Shown here in pieces: positions 1 through 7,756 of a DNA stretch of 64,000 nt (position 1 is its first letter; each line of letters starts with the position of its first letter). The position numbers and the translations under genes were made by a program. The notes beneath the pieces are model-generated. The model had not been told where the DNA came from. It did not search any database and saw nothing but the letters and a program-made list of their open reading frames with translations. Location: contig CAZXMW010000006.1 of assembly GCA_964641415.1 (NCBI GenBank), positions 1-64,000 on the forward strand. Direction: 5' to 3'. This DNA is from JAHECW01 sp964641415 (GTDB lineage Bacteria > Acidobacteriota > Thermoanaerobaculia > Thermoanaerobaculales > Sulfomarinibacteraceae).

Positions 1-117
1 CTCGTTCATTCGGGCCTCGTGCCGTTCAGGGGTGGCGCCTATTCCTGACAACGGCGGTCTGTCGGGTGATTTCGTGGCCGAATGGCCGGTGGAAACACGT
101 ACGCCTGATCCGAGCCG

Positions 118-1308
118 TCATGAAGAATGCGGGTGAGGACGCCGCTGACGAGTGCTCCGATCCCGTTGGTCCCGGCGCAGCAGCGCCAGCGCTTCGACCT
201 GTGCGGTCTGGGGCATCATGTCGACCGCCTGGACCGAGACCAGCTCGAAGCCGCCGCGGCGAACGAGCATCGCCACGTCTCGAGCCAGGGTTTTCGGCTC
301 GCACGACAGGTAGGCCAGCGACCGGACCGCCGAAGCGACGACGCTCTGGACGACCCGGGGCTCGGCGCCGGCTGCCGACGGGTTGAGGATCATCGCGTCC
401 GGCCGTGCCTCGTGCAGCCGGCCGAGAGCGCGGTGCAGCGGGCTGGCCACGACATCGACGTTGTCCGCCCGGCCGGCCCGGACCGAGGCCTTGGCATCCG
501 CCGCAGCGCTCCGGACGCCCTCCACGCAGAGCACCCGTTGGAAGCTCGTGCGCAGGGCGACGCCGTGGGTGCCGACGCCGGCGTAGAGGTCGGCGAGAAG
601 CTCCCCGCGGCCGAGAAACTCACGCATACGGGCGTGGATCAGGGGCAGGAGTGCCAGGTTCACCTGGAAGAACGACCCCGGCGAGACCCGCAGCTCGAGG
701 CCGGCGACCTCGACCACAACCTCGCGCACGCCGGCCACCGGCTCGATCGGGCCCTTCAGCACCTGCGGGCCGCCGCTCCGATTCAGATTGACGCCGACGC
801 CGGCGACATTGGGGCAGGCGTCGACGACGGCCTCGATGGGCAGTGCGGGCAGGTCGTCGGCCCGGACCACGAGGGTCAGGTGTTGGCGGGTCGGATCGCT
901 GCCGCAGCGCAGGTCGACGTGGCGCAGTGCGAATGGAAAGCGGGTTTCAGAGTTGAGCAGCCGTCGCAGCCGCCGGGCGGTCTCGAGGAGCTCGGGGACG
1001 AGGACCCGGCAGCTCGGAGCGTCCACGACCACCCGGCTGCCGCGCTCGAAGTACCCGACGACGGATCGGCCGTCGCGATCAGTGGAGATGGTGAGCTTGG
1101 CGCGATTGCGGTAGCCCTCGGTGAGCGGTGACGGCAGGGTCGGCAGCACTCGCCTGCGGTCGAAGCGAAGCTCACGTTCGAAGGCGCTGACGAGCCTGCG
1201 TCGCTTGTCTTCGAGCTGCTCGCGGTAGGGCCGGCCCAGGAGCGAGCACGCGCCGCAGGCGTCCCGGTGCGGGCAGTCGACGACAGAAGCGGTCTCGGGA
1301 GACGTCAT
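118..1308 (-). CDS. Class I SAM-dependent RNA methyltransferase, TrmA/RlmD (RumA) family
   Basis: Predicted to transfer a methyl group from SAM to C5 of a uridine in 23S rRNA or tRNA. About 396 residues. Cys12, Cys18, Cys21 and Cys100 match the 4Fe-4S ligands of RumA-type enzymes. The SAM-binding segment reads LADLYAGVGTHG, and the catalytic-Cys motif near the C-terminus reads YLSCEPKTLARD. The usual DPPRxG motif is replaced by NPSAAG, so substrate or activity may differ from RlmD. I start at the ATG at 1308, just before the Cys cluster; an in-frame ATG at 1353 would add 15 residues unlike the family. It is the last gene of a minus-strand group with the rhomboid and MBL genes. Family is secure; the exact target base is not. 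Confidence 0.85.
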   Translation of the reverse strand: MTSPETASVVDCPHRDACGACSLLGRPYREQLEDKRRRLVSAFERELRFDRRRVLPTLPSPLTEGYRNRAKLTISTDRDGRSVVGYFERGSRVVVDAPSCRVLVPELLETARRLRRLLNSETRFPFALRHVDLRCGSDPTRQHLTLVVRADDLPALPIEAVVDACPNVAGVGVNLNRSGGPQVLKGPIEPVAGVREVVVEVAGLELRVSPGSFFQVNLALLPLIHARMREFLGRGELLADLYAGVGTHGVALRTSFQRVLCVEGVRSAAADAKASVRAGRADNVDVVASPLHRALGRLHEARPDAMILNPSAAGAEPRVVQSVVASAVRSLAYLSCEPKTLARDVAMLVRRGGFELVSVQAVDMMPQTAQVEALALLRRDQRDRSTRQRRPHPHSS

Positions 1309-1363
1309 GAGAGCCCAGCCTATCCTGATCCGAGGGGGTTCGTCGAGACGCACTCTCGGCCGT

Positions 1364-2548
1364 TCAGCCCTCCCGCGGTCGGCGAAAACCGGGGTGGAGG
1401 CGCTGCTCGGCCTCGATGGCGGCGAGGGCGCGCCGGATCTCGGCGGTGGTCGCGGCGTCCGGGCCGAGGCGCGCCGCGGTGACCAGGTACTGGTAGGCCG
1501 CCGGGGCGTCGCCGCGATCCTCGAGCAAAATCAGCCCCGCCGCGGCGTGGAGAGCGGCCATGTCGGCGCCCCGCGGCGCGAGCTGGATGGTGCGCTGGAG
1601 CATCGCCAGGGCGGCGCTCGAGTGGCCCCGGCGTCGCAGCCGCTCGGCGAGGGCCAGAGCCTGGTCGGGCGACAGCGCGGTGCGGGCGGCGGCTGCCGGC
1701 AGCGCGAAGTACTCGGCCGCCGCCTCCTCGGGCCGCTCCTCCTGCAGCGCCTCGCGAACGGCGCCGGAGACCGGCGGCACGGTCGGCCGGCCGATCTCGC
1801 GAGCCCGGGCCGCGGTGCCGCGCCGGCTCATCACCCAGGCCGCCGCGGCGCCGGCCAGAAAGCCGCCGATGTGGGCGCCGTGGGCGACGCCGCCGGCGCC
1901 GGCGAAGACGAAGGGCAGCACGTTGTCGATCACCAGGTAGATCCCGAGCACGATGCGGGCCGGGATCTCGAAGACGTGCCAGAAGATCGGCGGCAGGAAG
2001 AACAGCATCCGCACCGTGTTGCGCGGGAACCAGACGAAGTAGAAGCCGAGCACCCCCGAGATCGCGCCCGAGGCGCCGACCAGCGGCACGTCCGAGCTCA
2101 GGAAGAACACGGCGTGGAAAAGGGTCGCGGCGACGCCGGTCGCGAGGTACCAGAAGACGAAGACCGCCGGGCCGAGCCGGTGCTCGACGTTGTCGCCGTA
2201 GATCCACAAGAAGAGCATGTTGCCGGCCAGATGCATCAGGCCACCGTGCAGGAAGAGCGAGAACAGCAGGTCGAAGAACGACGGCGCGGCGGGCCGGTAG
2301 CCGTGCTCGAAGACGAAGAGGTCGTAGGCCGAGACCTGGCTCGCGGCCTGCCGGAGCTCCTGCCGGCTGCCGACCAGCTGGGTCAGAAACTCCAGGTACT
2401 CGGCAAAGGCGGGGTCCGAGGTGTCAGCCGGCTGGGTGCCGAGCGGCAGGCTGACCAGAATGAAGACCGCCACGTTGACGGCGATGATCGCCCAGGTCGC
2501 CCACGGCGTGCCCTTGGGGTTCGGCGCGTCGGAGATCGGCAGGAACAT
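1364..2548 (-). CDS. Rhomboid-family intramembrane serine protease with C-terminal helical (TPR-like) domain
   Basis: Cleaves transmembrane proteins within the membrane. The 394-residue protein starts with a hydrophobic helix (about 17-36). It has the family signatures HGGLMHLAGN at 101-110 and GASGAISG with nucleophile Ser160, and the catalytic His226 lies in HIGGFLAG. About six membrane helices lie within the first 240 residues. The remaining ~150 residues are soluble, Ala/Leu/Arg-rich and read like TPR helices, probably for protein contacts. It begins 22 bp after the MBL-fold gene ends, so the two are likely co-transcribed. No substrate can be inferred from position. Confidence 0.9.
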   Translation of the reverse strand: MFLPISDAPNPKGTPWATWAIIAVNVAVFILVSLPLGTQPADTSDPAFAEYLEFLTQLVGSRQELRQAASQVSAYDLFVFEHGYRPAAPSFFDLLFSLFLHGGLMHLAGNMLFLWIYGDNVEHRLGPAVFVFWYLATGVAATLFHAVFFLSSDVPLVGASGAISGVLGFYFVWFPRNTVRMLFFLPPIFWHVFEIPARIVLGIYLVIDNVLPFVFAGAGGVAHGAHIGGFLAGAAAAWVMSRRGTAARAREIGRPTVPPVSGAVREALQEERPEEAAAEYFALPAAAARTALSPDQALALAERLRRRGHSSAALAMLQRTIQLAPRGADMAALHAAAGLILLEDRGDAPAAYQYLVTAARLGPDAATTAEIRRALAAIEAEQRLHPGFRRPREG

Positions 2549-2570
2549 GTCGTGTGCCTCGCGACCCCGG

Positions 2571-3413
2571 TCAGAGCTCGATCGAATCGCCGGTGCGAAT
2601 CGGTCGCAGCCGGTCGCCCATGACGGTCGACAGCGCCTCGAAGCCCTTGCGGCCGGTGCAGTGCCCGGTGAAGATCGGTCCCGAGACGCGGTCGAGCATG
2701 GTGCGCGCGATGGTCTCGACCTCGGACCGACTCGCCGTCATGGTGTGGGGCAGCCCGATGAGGTGGAAGCCGCCGATGACCGCGCTGATCGGGGTGTTGG
2801 GGAACTTCGCGGCGGCGGTCTCGACCATGTTGAGAATCCCGCTGTGCGAGCAGCCGGTGACGACCACCATCCCATCGCCCTCGTGAACCACCAGAATCAG
2901 CTCGTGGTCGAAGGGGTCGGGCTCGAGCCGGCCGTCCGATTCGACGTAGAGCTTCCGGTTGCCCTTGGGTCGGGGGTGGGTCTCGGCGATGTCGGTGAGC
3001 AGCCAGACGCCGGGCGCGATCTCGGTGTCCTCGGCGATGAAGCGGAAGCGGTCGCTCGCGGTCTCGACCACTTCGGGATCGAGGCCGATCGGCCGCTTGA
3101 CCACCGCCAACGCCTTGAACCAGCGCGGCGCGAGCGGGGCGTTGCGAAGGAACACCGGCGCGGAGGGGTTGATCTCGAAGAACCGTCCGAGCCCGCCGCC
3201 GTGGTCGAAGTGGTGGTGCGACAGCACCGCGAGATCGACCTCGGTGAGGTCGACCCCGAGCGCCTCGGCGTTGTCGGCGAAGACGCCGCTGGCCCCGGTG
3301 TCGAAGAGGATGGTCGTCGTGCCGGTCCGGATGAGCAGCGACAGCCCGTGCTCGGGCACGAGGTCGTCGCGTCCGTCGAGGGCGTTGTTTTCGATCAAGG
3401 TGGTCACCCGCAT
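2571..3413 (-). CDS. MBL-fold metallo-hydrolase
   Basis: A metallo-beta-lactamase-fold hydrolase of 280 residues. The metal motif HHHFDH (66-71) supplies the HxHxDH ligands, and a later TGCSHSG segment supplies another His. The general layout resembles the MBL group often annotated as dihydropterin/ribofuranosylaminobenzene phosphate synthase-like; the actual substrate is unknown. I start at the ATG at 3413 because AAGGAG lies seven bases upstream in the transcript; the longer reading frame to 3458 has no such site. First gene of the group that continues with the rhomboid protease. Confidence 0.85.
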   Translation of the reverse strand: MRVTTLIENNALDGRDDLVPEHGLSLLIRTGTTTILFDTGASGVFADNAEALGVDLTEVDLAVLSHHHFDHGGGLGRFFEINPSAPVFLRNAPLAPRWFKALAVVKRPIGLDPEVVETASDRFRFIAEDTEIAPGVWLLTDIAETHPRPKGNRKLYVESDGRLEPDPFDHELILVVHEGDGMVVVTGCSHSGILNMVETAAAKFPNTPISAVIGGFHLIGLPHTMTASRSEVETIARTMLDRVSGPIFTGHCTGRKGFEALSTVMGDRLRPIRTGDSIEL

Positions 3414-3589
3414 GACGTTCTCCTTGCCGCCATGGTACTCCTGACGGAAGGTCACCATGGAACCTCACGGGAACGACGTCGCGCCGTGATGCAGATTCCA
3501 TCTGATCTCAGTAATGGAATTCCAGGCGGTCGATGCCTCCTGCATCGGCAGTCGGCGCGGTGCACCTGCCATCCGTGTCACGGACTCGG

Positions 3590-3917
3590 CCTTGATCCAG
3601 ATGACGGGGTCGCCCGGGTCAAACACGAGGGTGGACATCGAGCGGCCGGTCGACGTGCTCGCCGCGTGCCTGCTCCGGGCTCATGTACGCCGCGGTACCG
3701 AGCAGCACCCCTTCGATTGTCATCCCCGCGGAGAGGGTGGGCGAGAGCGAGATGCTCGACCCTCCGGAACCGCAAGAATCCGTCGCATCGAGAGTGTCTT
3801 GGCGAGGCCGAAGTCGAGAATGGTCACATCGCCCGATCTGTCGACGGTGACGTTGGCCGGTTTGAGATCACGGTGGATGATTTCCTTGTCGTGTCCGGAT
3901 CGCCGTTTCTTGTCCAT
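3590..3917 (-). pseudogene. Degenerate fragment of a Ser/Thr protein kinase
   Basis: On the minus strand one frame reads KEIIHRDLKPANVTVDR then GDVTILDFGLAKTL, which are the catalytic loop (HRDLKPAN) and the DFG motif of a Hanks-type kinase. After a frame change the reading continues as SPTLSAGMTIEGVLLGTAAYMSPEQARGE, the activation segment with its SPE motif, and soon ends at a stop. The N-terminal lobe (Gly loop, Lys, Glu) and the C-lobe beyond the APE-like motif are absent. So this is a roughly 110-codon, frameshifted remnant truncated at both ends. It occupies most of the 610 bp gap between the MBL gene and the FG-GAP protein gene; the rest of that gap shows nothing recognisable. Confidence 0.8.
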
Positions 3918-4024
3918 GCCGATCGCGATTCAAGGCAACATGAAAGAGATGGAATCTCAATCTTTGCATTGGTTCATGCTAGGTTTGTGCTTGTGCCGGA
4001 GTCGGTGGCCGATGAGGGAGGCCG

Positions 4025-5344
4025 ATGATGCAACGAATCTCCAACATCGTTTTCGGAGTCATCGCGATCATCGCGATCGGGACGGTTCCTCTCTGTGCCG
4101 CAGACCATTTGGAGGTCTCCGAAGACGGACTCCACCGGGCGGCGCCGAGACCCGATGAGGCTCCGTCGGCGTGGCGGCAGGGCGGCGACGTGCCCTACCC
4201 GCTGGTTGCCGACTGGACGAGCCCGCTGCGGGTTCAGGTCGGCGGACTCGAGGTCGCCGACGTGGACGGCGACGGCGACAACGACCTTGTGGTCGGCTGC
4301 TACAGCTCGAGCTCATTCCCACCCTATGACGACTGGGAGAATCTGATCTACTTCAACACCGGCACCGAGCTTGAAGCGTCCCCGTCGTGGGTGTCGGCCG
4401 ACGAGCGCTCGACCGGGGACATCCGGGTCGCGCTGATCAACGACGACCCCTTCCCGGACGTCTTCGCGGCCAACGGCGGCACCGAGATGGCGCCGTCGGT
4501 GATCTACTTCGGCTCTGCCACCGGTCCGAGCACGACCCCGGGGTGGTTCGCCGCCGATGTCGCGTGGACCAACTTCGCCGCGCCCTTCGACTTCGATCAC
4601 GACGGCGACATCGACGTCGCGACGGCGAACCAGGGCAACTCCCAGTACGACCCGTACCGACCGATGGTGCTGTACGTCAATGACGGCGGGACCCTCGAGA
4701 CCAGCCCGAGCTGGGTATCGGCCGAGATCTCGATTCAGAACTTCCTGTCGTGGGGCGATCGCGACGGCGACGGTTGGGAGGACCTGGCGGTGTCCAAGTG
4801 GGCGAACTTCGAAAGTGGTGTCTACCGCAACGTGGCGGGCGTCCTCGATATCACGCCGATCTGGACCACGGGCACGACCGACACAGACAAGGGTGTCGGC
4901 TGGGCCGATGTCGACGGCGATGACGATCCGGATCTCGCCCTCGGTCACGATCCGACCCAGCTCTGGACCAACACCTCAGGCAGCCTGGCAGTGACCTGGA
5001 CGTCGGCGGCGCCCTATCACGGGCACTCCGACCTGAGGTGGGAGGACGTCGACCTCGACGGTGATCCTGATCTCGCCGAGGTCCACTTCTCGGACGGCCG
5101 CGCCCATATCTACCTCAACCGCGCCGGCGTGCTCGACAGCGTGCCGAGCTGGACCTTCGACTCGCCCCACGTCGGCACCGCCATCGCCTTCGGCGACCTC
5201 AACGGCGACGATCTCCCCGACTTGGTGGTCGGCAACTCGGGCGACACGTCGTTGTGGGTGTTCTACAACACCCTCGACTCGGCGATCTTCGCCGACGGCT
5301 TCGAGTCCGGCGGGACCGGGGCCTGGAGCGCCATCTCGCCGTAG
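4025..5344 (+). CDS. Secreted FG-GAP/VCBS-repeat beta-propeller protein with DGFESG C-terminal motif
   Basis: A 439-residue exported protein. The N-terminus (MQRISNIVFGVIAIIAIG then CAAD) is a Sec signal peptide. The body holds repeated acidic calcium-binding loops such as DVDGDGDND, DFDHDGDID, DRDGDGWED, DVDGDDDPD, DLDGDPD and DLNGDDLPD, spaced as in integrin-like FG-GAP/VCBS propellers. The C-terminus reads IFADGFESGGTGAWSAISP, the short terminal motif shared with three other secreted proteins in this window. GGGAGG precedes tandem ATG codons at 4025 and 4028; the second has the better spacing. Function unknown; probably cell-surface or extracellular. Confidence 0.85.
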   Translation: MMQRISNIVFGVIAIIAIGTVPLCAADHLEVSEDGLHRAAPRPDEAPSAWRQGGDVPYPLVADWTSPLRVQVGGLEVADVDGDGDNDLVVGCYSSSSFPPYDDWENLIYFNTGTELEASPSWVSADERSTGDIRVALINDDPFPDVFAANGGTEMAPSVIYFGSATGPSTTPGWFAADVAWTNFAAPFDFDHDGDIDVATANQGNSQYDPYRPMVLYVNDGGTLETSPSWVSAEISIQNFLSWGDRDGDGWEDLAVSKWANFESGVYRNVAGVLDITPIWTTGTTDTDKGVGWADVDGDDDPDLALGHDPTQLWTNTSGSLAVTWTSAAPYHGHSDLRWEDVDLDGDPDLAEVHFSDGRAHIYLNRAGVLDSVPSWTFDSPHVGTAIAFGDLNGDDLPDLVVGNSGDTSLWVFYNTLDSAIFADGFESGGTGAWSAISP

Positions 5345-5676
5345 GGGAGGGGATCAACCGCGAAGAGGCGAAGGGTCTCCCGCGGGTGCGGGAATCGCTC
5401 CGTCTCACGACATTTCATCGGGAGAGGGAGCGGTCTGCCTCCCCTGAGGGGATTCTTCGACTCGCTCGCGGACTCGCTGGCTCAGAATGACATGGGGCCG
5501 GACGGCGGTCTCATCGGTCTGCAACGCCAGCCTTCGGATGAGACCTCAGCTCGGGTGAGATGCTTCGCGGCATCTTCGCGGGCTTCGCGTTTTTGCGGTT
5601 TCATCGTGCCTCGTCGCCGGTCGGCCCTCGATGGGCCCAACGCCCTCCCGGCCTGCCGACCCGAACGTACGAGCCC
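5345..5676. other. Intergenic region with two opposed copies of a CGCGAAG-rich repeat
   Basis: No gene is visible in this 330 bp gap. At 5356-5373 the plus strand reads AACCGCGAAGAGGCGAAG, and at 5562-5601 the minus strand reads AACCGCAAAAACGCGAAG followed by further GCGAAG units. Related tracts lie at 29731-29774 and 62272-62305. They look like one intergenic repeat family. Confidence 0.5.
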
Positions 5677-6543
5677 TCACTCCTTCAGCGTCTCGTTGAG
5701 AAACGCCACGGTCCTCTGCCAGGACAGTTCGGCCGCGGCTGCCTCGTAGTTGCGGCCGGACGGGTTTGCGAAGGCGTGGCCGGCGCCGTCGTAGACGTGG
5801 ATGGTGGCGACGGCGCCGACCTCGGCGAGCGCCTGCTCGAAGGCCCGGACCTGGGCGAGGGGAATGCCCTGGTCGGCCTCGCCGAAGTGGCCGAGGATGG
5901 GCATCTCGAGGGTTGCGAGCCGCTCCGAATCGCTGACCATCCGGCCGTAGTACATCACCGTCGCGTCGAGCTCGTCGGGCAGGGCGAGCGCCGTGTTGAG
6001 CGCCCAGCCGCCGCCGAAGCACCAGCCCAGCGCGCCGATCTCGCCTGCCTGCTCGGTCTCGTCGAGAGAGGCGAAGGCCTGCTTCAGGTTGTCGATCGCG
6101 GTGTCCTCGTCGACCGCCTGCATGAGCTCCCGGGCGCGCTCGGGTGTGTCGGCGCCCTCACCGCCGTACAGGTCGACCGCGAGCGACAGGAAACCCTCGT
6201 CGGCGAGCCGGCGGGTCATGGTCCGAATGTTGTCGTTGAGGCCCCACCACTCGTGAATCACGATGAGAGCGGGCCCGCCCGGGGCCCAGTCGGCCGGCCG
6301 GGCCAGGAAGCCCTCGACGGGACTGCCGTCGACGGTCGCGTACCGGACGGTTTCACCGACCGAGGTCAGGTCACCCTCGGGCGACGACATGGGGTTGGCC
6401 ACCGGGGCGTCGTCGGCGTGCTCGGCCGCCATCCGCTCGGCGTGCTCCTCGGCGGTCATGTCGGGGTTGCCGCCGTTGCCGCAGCCGACCAGGGCCAGGG
6501 CGACGATGACGGGAAACAGCAGGGTTGATCCAGGCGTTCGCAT
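5677..6543 (-). CDS. Dienelactone hydrolase family lipoprotein
   Basis: An alpha/beta-hydrolase of 288 residues. The first 21 residues form a lipoprotein signal peptide with lipobox ALVGC, so the mature protein is probably lipid-anchored and periplasmic. The dienelactone hydrolase features are the oxyanion region VIHEWWGLND, the nucleophile elbow GWCFGGG with Cys in place of Ser, and a late acid/His pair (FGEADQG, DGAGHAF). The family hydrolyses lactones and esters; the physiological substrate cannot be read here. It lies alone on the minus strand, about 110 bp downstream of the end of the lipocalin operon. Confidence 0.88.
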   Translation of the reverse strand: MRTPGSTLLFPVIVALALVGCGNGGNPDMTAEEHAERMAAEHADDAPVANPMSSPEGDLTSVGETVRYATVDGSPVEGFLARPADWAPGGPALIVIHEWWGLNDNIRTMTRRLADEGFLSLAVDLYGGEGADTPERARELMQAVDEDTAIDNLKQAFASLDETEQAGEIGALGWCFGGGWALNTALALPDELDATVMYYGRMVSDSERLATLEMPILGHFGEADQGIPLAQVRAFEQALAEVGAVATIHVYDGAGHAFANPSGRNYEAAAAELSWQRTVAFLNETLKE

Positions 6544-6655
6544 GTGTTCCTCCTCGGGTTTGATCCTCAGACGAAACAGATCCGACCGCCGAGCCCTTCC
6601 GTCCGTCGCCTCACTCGTTCAAATTCAAAGATTTCAACGCCGTTGTCTGCATCGA

Positions 6656-7756
6656 TCAGAACCGCCCCTCGAGGCTGCCGGCGTAGCCGGTGAGCTCGAC
6701 GTAGCCCTCGCCCCGGGCGCTACCGGTGGCCTCGACCGGCCCCTCCCAGTAGACGACGCCGGTGGTGGCGCTGCCGTCGAGTTCGGAGGCGGGCAGCAGG
6801 CCCTCCACGTCGAGGTCGATGTCGTGCTCCGGCACCCGGAGGCGCCAGCGGACCGGGTAGCGGCCGCCGGTGGCCGGGCTGGTCCACCAGTCCAGAGGTT
6901 CGATGTCGACGTCGTCGCGGGCGAGCGTCGTGGTGCTGCCGTCGGGCCGGACCACGGTGCCCGAGGAGTAGGGATCGGGCGTGCCGTCGGCGCGGCGCAG
7001 CCGGTAGACCATGAGATCGCGGCCGTCGTCGAGGCGGAGGCTGAACCAGTCCCAACCAGCGACGCCCTCGCCGAGCTGCGAGGTGCCCCACTCGTGGTCG
7101 AACCACGCGGCGCCCTCGACCTCGACGCTTCGGCCGCCGATATCGATGCTGCCTTTGACCGCGAGCCGGGTCCAGCTCAGGTAGGCCGAGGCGTTGCCCG
7201 GGTCGCCGCCCTTCTGCGAGTAGCCGCGGTCGCCCTGGAACACGAAGGGCCGCAGGGGCTCGAGCTCGAGGTCGAGGCCGATGGCGGCAACCCGATCGCG
7301 GGCGTCGATGGCGATGACGCCGTCGTCCGCGCGCCGCATCTCCCAGTCGTCGAGCCAGACCTCGAGGCTCTCGGTGGACCAGCCGGCGAGGCCGCCGCCC
7401 GAGCGCCGCAGCCGCTCGGCATGGTGAAACTCGCCGCTCTCGATGTCGGCGACGGCAAGGTGGGCGGCGGCGATCTGCCGTGCCCGCAGTCGCGACGCGC
7501 CGGCCGGCGGATCGCCGGGCTCGAGGCCCTGTCGGAAGAAGGTGATCTGAAAACCCCAGCGCCGGCCTGTCGTGTCGTTGACCAGGCCGGTGACGTACCA
7601 CCACTCGGTGCGGGTGTCTGGGTGGGCGCCGTGGTCGCGCGGGAAGTCGAGCTCGGGGGGCCCGGTGATCTCGCGCCAGCCGTCGTCGGCCGAGACCGGG
7701 TGACCGACCAGGAGCAGGCAGACGACGAGCGGCAGCGTGATGGTGAACAGACGCAT
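6656..7756 (-). CDS. AttH/CrtC-type secreted lipocalin-like protein
   Basis: A 366-residue exported protein with signal peptide MRLFTITLPLVVCLLLVGHPVSA. It carries the family landmarks TEWWYVTGLV, GFQITFFRQG and AAWFDHEWGTSQL of the AttH/hydroxyneurosporene synthase (CrtC) fold, a pair of lipocalin-like barrels. Its ATG shares the last A of the permease stop codon (TGATG), so translation is coupled. The set ABC ATPase, FtsX-like permease and AttH-like protein matches the arrangement known from attEFGH-type loci, where the lipocalin is the secreted partner of the exporter. The ligand, perhaps a lipid or other hydrophobic molecule, is inference. Confidence 0.82.
   Translation of the reverse strand: MRLFTITLPLVVCLLLVGHPVSADDGWREITGPPELDFPRDHGAHPDTRTEWWYVTGLVNDTTGRRWGFQITFFRQGLEPGDPPAGASRLRARQIAAAHLAVADIESGEFHHAERLRRSGGGLAGWSTESLEVWLDDWEMRRADDGVIAIDARDRVAAIGLDLELEPLRPFVFQGDRGYSQKGGDPGNASAYLSWTRLAVKGSIDIGGRSVEVEGAAWFDHEWGTSQLGEGVAGWDWFSLRLDDGRDLMVYRLRRADGTPDPYSSGTVVRPDGSTTTLARDDVDIEPLDWWTSPATGGRYPVRWRLRVPEHDIDLDVEGLLPASELDGSATTGVVYWEGPVEATGSARGEGYVELTGYAGSLEGRF

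Noticed and set aside
1307..2623. A 438-codon plus-strand frame opposite the rhomboid gene
   Set aside because: Arg/Gly/Asp-rich antisense shadow typical of GC-rich coding DNA; the minus strand has clear rhomboid motifs.
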